Shown here: positions 33,300 to 46,500 of the stretch, in pieces
How positions within the stretch are numbered: position 1 is the stretch's first letter
Layout: each line of letters begins with the position of its first letter
Source of the DNA: Diospyros lotus
Taxonomy: Eukaryota; Streptophyta; Magnoliopsida; Ericales; Ebenaceae
Direction: 5' to 3'
DNA length: 64,000 nucleotides
Assembly (NCBI RefSeq): GCF_014633365.1
Contig: NC_068350.1
Location: 31,859,119 to 31,923,118 of the forward strand
Notes under the pieces: generated by a model
Databases searched by the model: none
What the model saw: the letters and a program-made list of their open reading frames with translations, nothing else
What the model was told of the DNA's origin: nothing
Program-made: the position numbers and the translations under genes

Positions 33300-34640
33300 A
33301 TTATTTTCTTTTTGAATTCAAGATGTGTAGAACATTGACTCTCGTGTACTATGTATCAAATTCCCTTATTTTGAATGCATATGGCTTTTAGATACATTAT
33401 TGTGCTTCATACATATTACGTTATTGCCCTTAGCTCTTCATTTGCTTGTCAATCTTATCCGTAGCACTAGTTTCTTTTACTTCATAAACTGGCCATGTTA
33501 CAACTTGGGGTGGCTAAGTGCTTGCCATTCATTTCTTTATTCTTATGGTGTGTGCAGGCTATCTGTGATAGGAGTTTACCCACCCGCCTCATTATGTACC
33601 TGGATCTTTTCAAGGGATACTCACAACCTTTATTTCTATCATTTCAAGTCCATGTCAAGTATTGGACCTCAACCATAAACCCGAGACTCGAGACTCGAGT
33701 TTGGTGAGGAGTCAACATTTACCTCACCTCGCGGCTTCAAGACTTTCACACGGATCACCGGGATCGCAATACCCCACCATGGGTCTCCCCAACAACTACT
33801 TCTCACTAAATAGGTCTACGATGGATGATCATCATGTGTCTATGTTTATCAGAGGACCTAGCACTAGTTTCCAACTGTGTGTTCAGGTTCGTTGTGAAAC
33901 TTAGCACCAAATTCCCATGAAGAGTCTAGGAAAAGCCTGTCAGCTTGACATTATTCTACCGCGAGGGATCCAGGTTAGTCTCTCGCTTCAACACCAAACT
34001 ACAATAGTGAATCTAGGTTAGTCTAGGGGGTATTACGCTAGATCACCTTCGGGTATCTGAGACGGTCATTCATCCTTGTTGCCATTTCTCGTATCTCATG
34101 CGTTTTTTCAAACTCATCAACCATAGGGGTCACTAACTTGAATTCTACCAGACTTTCCAAGTTAGTTAAGAGGCTTGGCGCTGGATCTACCGAGGAGTCA
34201 AGGTTAGCCCATAAGCTTAGCATCGGACTCATGCATGAGATCCAGGTTAGCCTATAGGCATTGCATTAGAACACATCTGGGAATCCAGGAAGGTTCGGGG
34301 CCATGGTGCCAGATCACAACTGAACGAGTTTGTCTTATACGGCTAATTGCAGTCTTATGTTTCCTTTGGGCCTTTTCGGGTTTGTCCAACATAGGGGTTC
34401 TAAGTTAGACCCAAGATTATTCACTAGACTACTATCGGTCATTCCAAGTTTGTTGGGAGGCTTAGCACCGGATCTGCCAAGGAGTCAAGGTTAGCTCGTA
34501 GGCTTGGCACCAAACTCATGCGAGGGAACTAGATTAACCTGCGGGCATTGCATCGAAATGCATAAAGTCCACAGTCTTAGCACCAGACCGCCACTTGTTG
34601 AGCTGGGCCCTCTAGGACGTAAGCTCCCCATTACCTTTAT
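33300..34640 (-). repeat. Tat 3' untranslated region with 286-bp tandem repeats
   Basis: Two adjacent diverged copies start 'gaggcttggcgctggatct' (34171) and 'gaggcttagcaccggatct' (34457). Each continues with 'aggagtcaaggttagc', '..ggactcatgc' and 'gcattgcat'. The pattern extends left to at least 34050, and weaker matches begin near 33700. Tandem repeats in the 3' part of Tat/Ogre-type elements are known sources of satellite DNA. Confidence 0.6.
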
Positions 34641-34847
34641 TGTCCCGTCATTGTTGAACTTGTTAGTGTTAGGGTTTATCAGAATTTATTCTCTGTCACG
34701 GTCTTTACACTAGATTTTATGACAGCTACGCATATGTAATGCACAAGGGAGTTTATGTGGTTTAGTTTATAACATCGCCTACATCCACAGGAATACATGG
34801 GGTATATTCTTTTATTCATCAAGGGGAGTTACAATACATATGGAAAT

Positions 34848-37800
34848 CTAAAAGGAATCATGATCCATAACATGCTTAGGAAGGGCTCCTCGTGGCACAC
34901 GACTCGCTGCGTCTTGCCCGTCATCCCTCATAAGAGCTCCTGTGACTAGAATAGTTGGAAAGTACTTTTTGAGGTGCATGGTGTTCCATGTCTTACCTAG
35001 TACCTCACCTTGCAATGTTTGCAGCACATATGTGTTCGCCCCCAACATCTTCACAATTTTGTAGGGCCCCTCCCAATTCAGCCTGAGTTTTCATTCCTCC
35101 CTCCCAATTCAGCCTGAGTTTTCATTCCTCCCTTAGGGCGTTCATAATTGTTGTCTTCCTGAGCACCAAATCTCCTTCCTGAAATATCTGGGGGTGAACC
35201 TTCTCATTATAATAGCTGGAGATCCTTCTCTGATACGCCGCCACCTACATAATTATCTTCTCCCTTAGCTCATCCAACATATCCAGGTTCTTCCTTAAGT
35301 AATCTGAATTTCTTTCTTTGCTAAAAGCTATAACTCGAGGCGAGCTGGGGTCTACTTCCACTGGGATGAGGGCATCTGTACCATACACCAAGTTGAATGG
35401 CATTTTCTCCTTAGATACACGACTCGTCTGCGATAAGCCCACAAGATGTTAGGGAGTTCATCGGCCCATCTGCCTTTTTCCCTCTCTAATCAGGTTTTTA
35501 GGCCATACAGGATGGTTTTATTCCTTGCCTCTGCCTACCATTGGTTTGGGGGTATGCTACGGATGTCATTCTTAAACTGATCCGCTATCTTTGACAAAAG
35601 GCCCTAAAAGCTTCAGAGTAGAATTACGTTTCATGGTCAGTGTTGAGGATTCGGGGAACATTGTAGCAACAAATTATATCTTTCCATACCATTTCCTCCG
35701 CCTTTTTTTTCCGTTATGGTTTCCAGGGGCTCTACTTTGACCCACTTCGTAAAGTAATCGATAGCCACCAACAGAAATTTCCTCTGTGCTGATGCCATTG
35801 GAAATGAACCCAAAATGTCTAACCTCCACTATACAAATGGTAATGGGTTGAATATTGATTGGATAGATGAAGGGGGTCATGCTGTCAAAGGGGTTTGCCT
35901 CTAGCACCTGTCACATGTTCGCACTTTCTAGGCCGCATCCTGTCTCAGGGTTGGCCAAAAAAAGCCGGCCCTAGGATCTTCCCGGCCAAGGCTTTCCCTC
36001 TGAGGTGCTCTCTGCAGTCTCCTTCGTGCACTTCTTCTAGGGCTCGTTCTACTTCTAGGGGCCCCAAACATTTGAGCTATAGCGTGGAGTACCCTCTCTT
36101 ATACAACCATCGGCTAATAACTGTAAACCAGGTCACACTGTTGTTTAGCCTTTAGGCCTTTGAAGGTGTTGTTGGGAGTTCCTGATTAAGTAGGTACTTC
36201 AATATTGGCGTTCTCTAATCATCGACCACATCAATGCAATGCACCTTTCCTTCCTTTTCATCTATACTTAGCCGCTGCAAAACCTCCATATGAATCAATT
36301 GTCCGGGAGTGTCATGAGCGGAGGCTAGCTTGGACAGCGTATCTGCATGTTAGTGGAGGGACCTATTGATTTGGATTAGTTCAAAGCGTCTGAATTTGTG
36401 TGCCAACTCCTTCACTTTCTATAGATAGCGAGACAATACTAGCTCTCTTACTTCATAGGTCCCCTGAAATTGTAACACAACCAATTGTGAGTCACTATGA
36501 ACTGTTAAATCGGTTACCTCCAATTTTTCAGCCGGCTTCATCTCTACCAGCAATGCTTCGTATTCAATAGTGTTGTTGAAACTAGAAAAAGTGAATCACA
36601 AGGAATACTCCAAAACCTCCTTCTCGAGGGAGATTAACACCACTCCTGCCCCACTTCCTTTGGCATTGGACGCCCTGTCCATAAACAACATCCACCCCTT
36701 ACATATAGTGTCCTTTACTGTCGGTAGGTGAGTGCATTCCACTATAAAGTCTATCAGCGCCTACCCCTTTATTGCATTCCTGAGCTCAAAATTGATATCA
36801 TACTCATTGAGTTCAATGGCCCATTTGGTTATCCTTCCCGAACATTCAGGCTTCTATAGGATCTGCCTTAATGGTTGATCTGTAAATACTGTCATGGCAT
36901 GGGCCTAAAAATAAGGTCTTAGTTTTTTCATTATTATCATCAATGCCAAAGCTACCTTTTCAACGTAGGGGTATCATGACTTTGCTCCCTACAATACCTT
37001 GGTCACATAATAGATTGGCTTATTGACCTGTTCTACTTACCTGAAGAGAACTGCGCTTATAGCATGATGGTTGACTCCCAAATATAGGCACAACTTTTCT
37101 CCGCCTTTTGGTCGAGTTAATAGGCGAATCTCTTTTAGGTACTCTTTCAATTTTTGCAAGGCTTTTTTGCACTCGAGCGTCCATTGAAAATTCCTACCCC
37201 CTTTAAGGCCTTAAAGAAAAGGAGGCTATGCTCAACAATTTTCAAGAGGAACTTGCTCAGAGTTGTTGAGAGACCTGTCAACCTTTAGACTTCTTTCACT
37301 GATGAAGGGGACTGCATGTCGATTACCACTTGCACCTTTTGAGGTTAGCCTCTATCCCTCAGTGAGTAATCATATATCCCAAGAATTTCCCAAACTTCAC
37401 CCCAATGGCACACATGTCAGGATTCAAGCGCATATTATTCTCCCTGAACATAGCAAAAACTTTCTCTAGCTGTTTGGCGTGTGACTCACCTTGCTTACTC
37501 TTTATTATCATGTCGTCCACACAGGCCTCCATTACCTCCTTTACCAAGTCTTTGAATACCCTATTGACCAGTCTCTGATACGTAGCCCCTGCGTTCTTTA
37601 AACCAAAAGGCATCACCTAGTAACAATACGTCCAATTTTCTATGATAACAGCCATTTTTTCAGCATCGGGCGAATACATATTGATTTGATGGTAGCCTGA
37701 GAATACATCCAGGAAAGTCAGCACAACGTATTCGGAGGTATCATCAACCAGGTTGTCTATTCTAGGAAGTGGGTATGAGTCTTTTGGGCAGGCGTTGTTG

Positions 37801-38740
37801 AGGTCGGTGAAATCAATGCATATTCGCTATTTTTCGTTGGCTTTCTTCAACATCATGACGTTCGCTAGCCAATTGGGGTATTGAACCTCCCTAGTGAATC
37901 CCGCTTTGAGGAGTTTGTCTATTTGTTCTTCTAGGCAATTCAATCTCTCTAGGGTGATATGTCTATTCTTCTGTTTGATAGGCCAAGCCTCTAGATGAAC
38001 GTTCAGTCAGCGGGATATGACTTTCAGGTTAATTCCAGGCATGTTGGCTAGTGTCCAAGCAAATACATTACCATAGGATCGTATGCACCTGACAACCTCC
38101 TCTTTTTTCGGATCCTTTAATTAGCTACCCACATGGATTTATCTATCACTATTGCTGGGGTGTAGAGGGATTGCCTCAAGTGTTTCCGCTGATTGAGGTT
38201 TACTGGCCTTAAGAGTCTGTTCAATGATCATTAAGGTCTCTCCCATCGTCAACTTTTCCTTCCCCTTGGCGCTCTTGGTGGAACTTACGTAACATACCCT
38301 GGCTTACTTCTGGTTTCCCTTTACATGGCCTGTACCCTGACGTATGGGGAACTTCATTGAGAGGTATTCTGGTGAGATGACTGCTCTCATGGCGTTAAGT
38401 AGGGATTGCCCCAAGATCACATTGTAAGCAGTGGAGAAAGTCTTAACCACCATAAAACTCACCTGCTTGTTAACTAATTGGGGGTGGCTGCCTAAAGTGA
38501 CAAAATGCTAGACTAACCCTACAATGGAAATTGCTTTCCCCGTAAAACTATTTAACAATGACGTGACCGTCTTGAGTCAATCGTGCGCGATGTGCATCTT
38601 TTCAAAGCAGTTCCATTACAATAAATTCACAAAGCTCCCATTATCCACCAAAATGCTCTCAACAGGGTGTTTAGCAATGACGATCGAGATACCAATGGAT
38701 CATCATGGGGCAAAAGCACATCTCCTTGGTCCTCGGGCAT
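34848..38740 (-). pseudogene. Tat element pol: protease, RT, RNase H, integrase
   Basis: The order on the minus strand is as follows. Protease with ILVDNGSFVNLL near 38640-38670. Reverse transcriptase with YPNWLANVMMLKKANEK and FTDLNNACPKDSYPLPRID near 37700-37900, then MPFGLKNAGATYQRLVNRVFKD (37616 and on) and the CVDDMIIKSK catalytic box at about 37500. RNase H with MDRASNAKGSGAGVVL near 36650. Integrase with FLLVAIDYFTKWVKVEPLE near 35730, MPFNLVYGTDALIPVE near 35400 and a C-terminal end at 34848. Most of the reading frame is still traceable, but it holds several stops (for example after MITH at 37359). The catalytic Asp pair of RT is intact. Confidence 0.85.
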
Positions 38741-39360
38741 TAAAAATAATGGGGTCTTTGTTCTCCTACACCTTTGCCATTAAGTCTACATGTAGTCTTT
38801 GACGTGCATAATGTAACACCCCAATTCCTGGGAGCGTTAATGTAACGTAAGATTCCGGGGATAAATTTTTTTTTTCAAACAAAAACCCATAACAAAAACC
38901 ATTCCCCGAAGATCCCGTTACACCTTCTCAGTATATCAACTATGAACCATTAATAAACCAAGACAGGTTCACCAACACAAATGCGGAAGCTGGATCGAAA
39001 CCTCAACAGGTCATAACCGAAACCACTTTATTTATATATAAAGTTGCACCAACGTTTACATGACGTTTTCAAAAGTAAATAACATAACTGAAAAGACATA
39101 ATGTAAACTATCCGCTAATCGTCGTCACTCCTCGACGATTCCTTTCCCTTTTGCACCGCTGCCTTCACCTGGAACGTTTGAATATTCCAGGGACAAAGTC
39201 CAAATTAGATGATGAATCATCTAAGTGAGAGTTGAAAACACATTTTTCATGAATAATGCAAGATATGAAATAAACCAATATACCCGGTAAGCCCTAGCTC
39301 AAGAGAATTCCCACGCGGTTAACCCTACAACGGGAAAAGAGCAATCTCTCTAAAAGCTAT

Positions 39361-39401
39361 GCCACCACACCGACTCGACGACGCGACGCGACGCGACGCG
39401 A
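39361..39401. repeat. (CGACG)n microsatellite in solo LTR B
   Basis: A run of 'gacgcgacgcgacgcgacgcga' in otherwise AT-rich LTR sequence. Confidence 0.75.
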
Positions 39402-39500
39402 TTCTAGCTTAAATGGGGCTGCCAACGCATCTCACCAGAATACGTTCCCACCTTAAGCATCCAAGAACCACCATACAATCCCAACTCCAAAATTTCACAT

Positions 39501-39868
39501 GGACCACCTAGTCATCCTAGTGCAACTTTCCTGGCCAAACGGCCTGGCATGAAAATCAAGACGGCTATCCTGACATGCACACATAGCATCAGATACCCCT
39601 ATTATTTCGTCACGCCCTTGAAGAATTACAGCTACATTATCCAGACAACATCCTAGGCTGACATCCCACATGAACAACACAGTATGGACCACCTAGTCGT
39701 CCTAGTGCAACTTCCCTAACCAAACGGTCTGGCACGGAAACCAAGGCAGCTATCCTGACATGCACACCAGCATCAGATACCCCTATTATTCCGTCATGCC
39801 CTTGGAGAATTATGGCTACACTATCCAGACAACATCCGAGACTGACATTCCATACGTACACATAAAAC
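39501..39868. repeat. 185-bp tandem duplication inside solo LTR B
   Basis: Copy 1 starts ggaccacctagtcatcc (39501) and copy 2 ggaccacctagtcgtcc (39686). Both run through 'ccaaacggcctggcatg' or close variants, 'agatacccctattat' and 'ccagacaacatcc'. A related single unit lies in LTR C at 44680-44815. Confidence 0.8.
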
Positions 39869-40438
39869 TCAAGACAATGCCACAATTCACAATTCAATGC
39901 ATCGTATAAACAACATTTATAAAATGCAATGCACAGTTCAAAACGTTTAGGGACAAACCTTCCTCATAAATTCAACCGTCACCGGTTACCATTTTAATGC
40001 ACAAAACCATTTTGCATGAAATCATCATATGTTCAGATAGAACAAGCACAATAAATCAAGTTTTGGAGGCAAACACTCACCTTGAACGAAACTCAGAACA
40101 CCTCGAATCTTGTGCCCAACCTCAATTTTCGTGCAACTCCTCAAGTCTTTTAACCAAACCACCTCCTTATAGGTCCTCACGCGCTGCCTAAGTGCTCTAC
40201 GCGTGTGATGCCTCGCGTATGCTTTAAAAACCCTCTATCCACTAAACCAGAAGCACTCTCGTCTAGCACAAATGTATCACAACTTCGAATGAGAGAATCC
40301 TTAACCTTGAGCCCCTATTTATATGTTTAGGAAACTTAGCCACCAAGAAATATATATTCTGCAATCATTTCAAATCTTTCAAAATCTTTTCCAATCTTTC
40401 CAAATCTTCTAATATTTTCTATAATCATTCCAAATCTT

Positions 40439-40600
40439 TTGATATCTTTTGCAATCATTCCAAAATCTTCTAAGATTCTCTGCAATCATTGTAAATCTTC
40501 TATAATCATTCCAAATCTTCTAATATCTTTTGTAATCATTCCAAAATCTTCAAAGATTCTCTGCAATCATTGTAAATTTTCTATAATCAAATCTTTTCTT
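40439..40600. repeat. 81-bp tandem repeat in solo LTR B
   Basis: Two units ('atcttttgcaatcattcc...tgcaatcattgtaaatc') give a repeated 27-codon pattern in the plus-strand ORF (ISFAIIPKSSKILCNHCK then ISFVIIPKSSKILCNHCK). Looser copies of 'caatcattccaaatctt' extend left to 40360. Confidence 0.8.
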
Positions 40601-41463
40601 ATCCAATCAAATCTTATACAAATCTTATCCTTAAAGTCATCATAAGCCTTCATCTTATCTCTAACGTCATCATGAGACTTCATCCTTATCTCTAAAGTCA
40701 TTTATGAAGCTTTTTCCTGAATCTCTCAAATGCCCCTAATAAAAAGATTTCAAGAATTACACTTTGGCCCAAACTTTTAGATAATTGCACTTATGCCCTT
40801 TTCAACATGGTCCCCGGGCTAATTTTTAATTGCATTTTAGTCCCTGAAAAATGGACTAATTGCGCTAATGCCCCTAATTTTTAGGTAAATTACACTTTTA
40901 CCCCAACCTCAAAAATTACGATTCTGCCCCTGGCTCAAAAACTGAACTTCTCTTTAAAGACCTTTATAACCCTTTGAAATATCCTAAAACATTCTCTTTA
41001 AAATTCCGAAAAAATATCGTTTCGATCTCCCTTTGTCAATTTCGAAAAAACTGCACTTAGTCCCGAATCTTCGTTTTAGCTACAAACACTTTTGTTTCTT
41101 CCAAAAACTACTGAAGGGTTACTCTATATGCCAAATATGAACTTCCTCGGGGTTCCATTGACTTCCCGGATGCCCCGTACGATAATTCGGTATTTCAGCC
41201 TAAATCACAATTGCCTTTTTTTAGCTGTACCGGGAACCGTTCCCGATCCAACTTCTTTTGATGCCTAAAATCATAACTCGTATTACTTGTCGATACTATA
41301 CCATTTTCCTTGGCTATCTAGGGTCCAGGATACTCCCTCTGACTAATTCGATCATCCAAAGTTGCGTTAGTGTACCCTATGGTCTTATTTTCCACAAAGT
41401 CCATTTATGCCCTTCATCAAATATTATTTATGACCTCAAATCATTCTCGGGTATTACACATAA

Positions 41464-43529
41464 GCCTTTCGAGCTGTATTAGAGTCTCCAGCTAGATTTT
41501 CCCCTCCTGAAATCACATTGATTCTATCCATGGTAGGTTCGTTGTCTCCTGTTTCAATACTCAAACCTGGTTGATCTCTTTAGGAATTTTCTTTTCCTTT
41601 CTCCAGACGGGGTTTCCGGTTATCCCTCTTATTTGTGGCATCATTCCTAGGGAGAGGAGGCCTCTTTTGATTACCCCTCCTAGGCCTGTCCCCCTGCCCT
41701 ATTGGTTTTTTGGCTTGTCCAGTATGAATCGATCGAGCTTCCCATATCTAATTAGCTGCTTGATCTGGTTACGTAACTCCCAACACTGTTTTGTACTGTG
41801 GCCTGGGGATTCATGGAACTTGCAAAAAGCTTCCGTATTTCTCTCCAGGGCTCTTTGGAATAAGGAGAAAAGTTGATGAGCCCTGTGTGCGCAATAGATG
41901 AGAGGATCGCCGCCTTAGGTTCATTAAGGGCAGTGAAGCTTCAAAACTGCATCTTTATGGGCTCTTCCCTTCTCTGTGTTTTTACCGCTAGTTGGACTCC
42001 AAATCTCTTGGTTTTCCTCTTCCTTTCACCTCCTAGACGTCCAAAATCTCCATCTAGACGATGAATTGCTCTACTCGGGCGAATAAATTAGTTATGGAGC
42101 TGGGCTAAAAAAAGGTCAGGGATTTTCTGAGTGGTGTGTAGGTAGTCCCATTGAGCAAAGCCGAGGCCACCAGTCCAATCGGGAGATCCATCACTTCTTG
42201 AGTGGCTGCCCTAAACTGCTCTATTTTTTTTTTTTCAATTGCTTTCCAGGCTTCTTTTATAAGCTCATCAAGTACATCACGCTCTTTTTCTTCGGTACGT
42301 AGGCTGAGAATACCTAAAAAAATTCCTTTCTTCAATTTCCCAAATGATCGTATGCGACCCAACAGTAAATTCGTGAATCATTGTTGAGCTTGTCCAGCCA
42401 AAGAGGGGGGAAGGCTTGGCACTTAATCACCTCATTCCAGCCGTGTAGTACAGCCACAGCTACAAAATGCTGAAAATGCCTCTCCAAGTCTTCATTCCCA
42501 AAGTAAATAGGAAGTTGGGGCAGCTTGAAACCTGGTTGGACTAGTTGTCTCTAGAGTTCTTCTAACACGAAAAATTCCTTAATGGTGGCTTTTTTGGACG
42601 ATATCATTACTCGTTTCTATTCCAACACTTCCTCTATAAGCCTTTTAACGTCTGTTGCATTTAACATTCCCTATTCTACATCTTCCCTCGAGGGAAGGAG
42701 ATAGAGAGTTCTGTAATGGGTGCTCTTTGTCATTTCCTATTACACTGAGGCTTTCCCCACCCATTTACCTCTTCTTTTATGTGAATCTGGTAGTCTTGGG
42801 GCGCAATCATCTTGCTTATGCGTCCCAATTCTTATCCCTGCTTAGGCTACTCTTGGGGGTTGGCCTCGTGTTCCAGGTCTACTTTCCCTAACATCTGCAT
42901 GTCCTACATAGGGGATGTGTATATCAGGCATAAGCTCTTGCAATAGGGCGATGATCCCTTACATTCTCCTCGCATTCTCCTCGTTACTCTTCTGAAGCTC
43001 CTCATTTTGATGTCTCAATTCCTCACAGTTCTTCTTAAGTCTTTCGCAGTTAACAAGCAGTACTATAAGGGTGTTATTCTAGATGGTCCTGAGATTCCTC
43101 TTAAGGTCGTGGCTAGATTCTCTTGGGGAATCGATGATTGTCCCAAAGAGTCCGAATCAGGAATCGTGCGAGCTAGGGTTGGTGCTCGTCTACCTTGTCT
43201 CATAGCTCTTGCCCCCAGATCTGTAATGTGTATCTCTCTTTGCTCTGACCATCCTTGGACCCTGATCTCAGCTATAAGGTCCTATTTTAAACAGACAATC
43301 TGATTGCCCCCTAGTCTAACTACCTGAATGTCTTCTGCATGGGGTATATGGTCCTGAGTAAACTTCTTACTCCTAATGATGTTCCATTAGTATTGGTTGT
43401 AATTGGGGCACTAGGTTGGGCTCTCCAGTAGCTACTGTTTTGGAATGAGTACTTCTCAATGTTTGGTAAGGTAGGCTACCCAAGTCGATTGATCTGGTAT
43501 TTTTGGTTAGTTTGGCCTTTTCTCAGTTT
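41464..43529 (-). pseudogene. Tat element gag, decayed
   Basis: Near 41700-41850 on the minus strand it reads SPGHSTKQCWELRNQIKQLIRYGKLDRFIL, the C-terminal gag signature of the Tat lineage (cysteine-containing segment followed by ALR.QIE.LI-like helix). The frame MGRIRSFGKLKK...KIEQFRAATQEVMDLPIGLV (42362-42105) comes from the central gag region. The N-terminal part is frameshifted and shows the Leu-rich spacer near 42900-43030 that also occurs at 6790-6870. Confidence 0.65.
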
Positions 43530-43545
43530 CTTATAGATGGCGCCA
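43530..43545 (-). promoter_or_regulatory. Primer-binding site of the Tat element
   Basis: TGGCGCCATCTATAAG on the minus strand lies 6 bp beyond the LTR end. The TGGCGCC core fits a tRNA acceptor end such as tRNA-Asp. The same position in the small element at 7331-7345 reads TGGCGTCATCTGTGG. Confidence 0.55.
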
Positions 43546-43551
43546 AATTGT

Positions 43552-46500
43552 TGTTGCCAAAATACAACAATTGAAACATCTTTGGAATGAAGGAAACCAT
43601 TGTCTGGGGCCATGTAAGATGCTAATGTTCGAAAGTGAAACCACTGTAAAAGCTCTCTCGAAAAAAGGGCTTTCGAAAGGGCTGAAAGGGTCTTTCGATT
43701 GGGATTTCTCGGAGAGGTTGTCCCTCAAAAGTTCTTCAATGGTCAGGTGCCCTATTTCTGTAGACGACTCTCGAAAAGGGTCATATAAACCTTTCGGAGA
43801 GGAATAAATCAACTTCTGGAAAGAGTATGAACCTCTTTTGGGAAGGTGTTTCAAAGGTCTTGGAAAGAATAGAGGTTTTCTCGAAGAGACACTGATGACC
43901 AAGGACTCAGCCTCCAGAAGTACTGTACCATGAGACAAGTGTTAGAAGGCTCACAAGAAGGATTTCCTGTAAAGACCCTCCGACGATTAAGTTAATATGC
44001 AGGGAAAAAGAAGTTGCGGAAATAAACATAAGGACTTCGAAAAGGAAAAAATGAGAGAATCAAAATAGGTTACCAGATGTTTGGATCCCACTAATTGTGT
44101 TATGTCTTGCCTTTTATAGAATTCCACATCTCAGTTGTTGATTGGGACATGTGTGCAACAGTGTAACACCCCACTTTTCTCTTATAGAGCATGTCACTAT
44201 GTTGGGGCCCAAAATATACATAAATTATTTTTTTCTTTCTTTCTCGGTACATAACTTAAACCTTAAGTACCGAATTCCAAGCAAAACCCCTAGCAAATCA
44301 CTGAAAATGCGGAAGCAATAATCGAAACCTAATATGGCACATAATCAATTCACTTTATTTATAACACAAGAATCAGTACCATAATTAACATCATATCCTC
44401 AATATTGAAATACATAGATACATGGAGATTCCATAATATTCTAACAAGACTAATCATCAACAAAGCATCAGATAAAACATATCCGAGTCAGCTTGCTGAA
44501 TCCATTGGCCTCGCCATCACGTGCCGTCATATCTCAACCTGCTCCTTGCCTAGGCTGCAAGTCTAAACTGGAACGTTGAATGTTACAGGGGTATAACCCA
44601 TTAGAAGATGAAACTTCTAGTGAGGGTCCAAAAACATATCTATGAATACATGATGCAATAACATGAACAACATTTGTCCCCAATGTAACTTCCCAAGCCC
44701 ACCAGCTCGGCACGAAATCCTAGGCAAATCCCGAACCTCTACAGGATAAGCCTAACGTTATTCCATCATTACCTTAGGGGAATTACGGCTACACTCTGGG
44801 GGCGACATCCCGTTCCCATGCACAAATATTGATATGACAATAATATCGTGTCATGCAATTATCACAACTTTCCATGTAATATGACAAAATGAATATTGCA
44901 TTCATAACAATATGCATATATAACAACCATATCGTGAATATAAGTTCTTGGGAGAAAACCACTCACTAAACCATAGTTATGATAAGAAAACTCACATTTG
45001 CCCAAAGATCAAGACACCTGGAAAAGCGTGCGTCACCTCGATATGCATGTCCGACCTTGATTCTTGTGTCAACTCTCAAAAGTTATACCAATCACATCAT
45101 CTAGATCACCTCAATCATCAAATGATATTTAATCACTAAATATTCTCAATATTCCATTTATTTTATTTTTTCTCTCATTTTTCCTTCTAAAAATCCCAAT
45201 AAATATCATCGAGACTTTTTCTTAAATCTAATTCCATAAAAATTCATCATAGGCTATGAACTTCAAAGGAAAAATACTGGACTTACCCCGATATTGCGTT
45301 TTCACGCAAAATGAGGTTCTTTACTGCTAAAATCGAGAATCCCAACTTCAAAACTTTTTGCATGGACCCCCGTAAAATATTTTTCTAGAATTTTAGGGAT
45401 TTTTTTTCCAATTTTTCAGAAACCCCACACACCCTCACGTGCTGGCGCGTGGGCTGCGCGTGCTGACCAGTGCGTGTAGCCACGCGCCGATCATCTTCTT
45501 CGATGTCGGCCATGCCGACGATGCTGGATTTTGATGCCATTCTCTTTCCCTCTTTGAATCGATCCAGATCGCCAAGTTTGAGCCTCAAACAAGTAGCAGA
45601 AGACCTCCAACCGGACAGCCAAAAGATCGGCTAGACCGCTTGCCTCCAAACTTCGGTGAAGCTCAAATCGCCATCAAACTTGCTCCAAAATGCCTCAAAC
45701 TCTCCAGATTTGATCTACCTCTCATGGGCTTCAAAAGCCCCTTATTTTGAAGGCTCAATTCGTTTAAAAAGCTTGTCGATTTGAAGCTTTAATTTCTTGA
45801 AACTTTCGGCCAAGCTATTACTATTTATAGCAAAACCCGAGCCTCAAAACCCCTTTGGCCACTCGACCCATTGCCTTACGAAGGTTTACCTACCCTAGAT
45901 CGACCTCGAGGCACCCTTATCCGATACAAAAGCGAGTTGCAGGTGCTCCATCGCACAACCACTTTCGGTTGCTTTTTCTTGCTTTTCTGGCGATCATGAT
46001 GGCTGTTGTCGACTCAAGCTTTAACAAAAGAGGCTCCCTGACCATCCCTTGTGCCCTCACTGTGGCCAAAATCAGCCATGGCCGACCAGCCATGTGCTGG
46101 TTATTGGCCAACTTTTGTTTTTTTTTGCAATTTGGCCCTTTAACTTTTGGCCTTTACCTTTTTGCCCCTTTTTACTTAGCCCCTGAACTTTTCATAATTG
46201 CTTTCAAGACCCTCAAGTCCTAAAACATCAATTTGACCCATGAGGATTCCAAGAAGTCATCGTGTTGACCTCCCTCTGGCAATTTCAGAAAACTACACTT
46301 AGGCCAAAATCTTCGTTTTGGCCTTAAACCTCTTCGTTTCTTCCTGAAATGATTGAAGGGTTGTTCCTTATAAAAAATCGAAACCCCCTCAAGCTTCTGT
46401 TGACTTCTGGGAAGTTATCTATAACAATTCGGTATTGCAGCCTAAGTGGCAGTTGTATTTTAGCTGTACCGAAAACTATTCCTGATCCAATTTCTTTCGG

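Larger units (their letters stand above)
38812..41458 (-). mobile_element. Solo gypsy-type LTR B (TSD cataa), nested in the Tat element
   Basis: 2647 bp, plus-strand ends TGTAACACCCC and GGGTATTACA, flanked by the perfect duplication cataa (38807-38811 and 41459-41463). The Tat sequence is continuous across it, between gag and protease. It resembles solo LTR C (shared segments at 41210-41280 and 46430-46510, and similar gene-free structure). I place it on the minus strand because its minus-strand start TGTAATACCCG resembles LTRs A and D. Confidence 0.9.

Noticed and set aside
43531..43938. 135-codon minus-strand ORF
   Set aside because: It runs through the Tat PBS and LTR, which are non-coding.
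45855..46223. 122-codon plus-strand ORF with hydrophobic stretches
   Set aside because: Located inside solo LTR C; no initiation context or family similarity, so a chance ORF.
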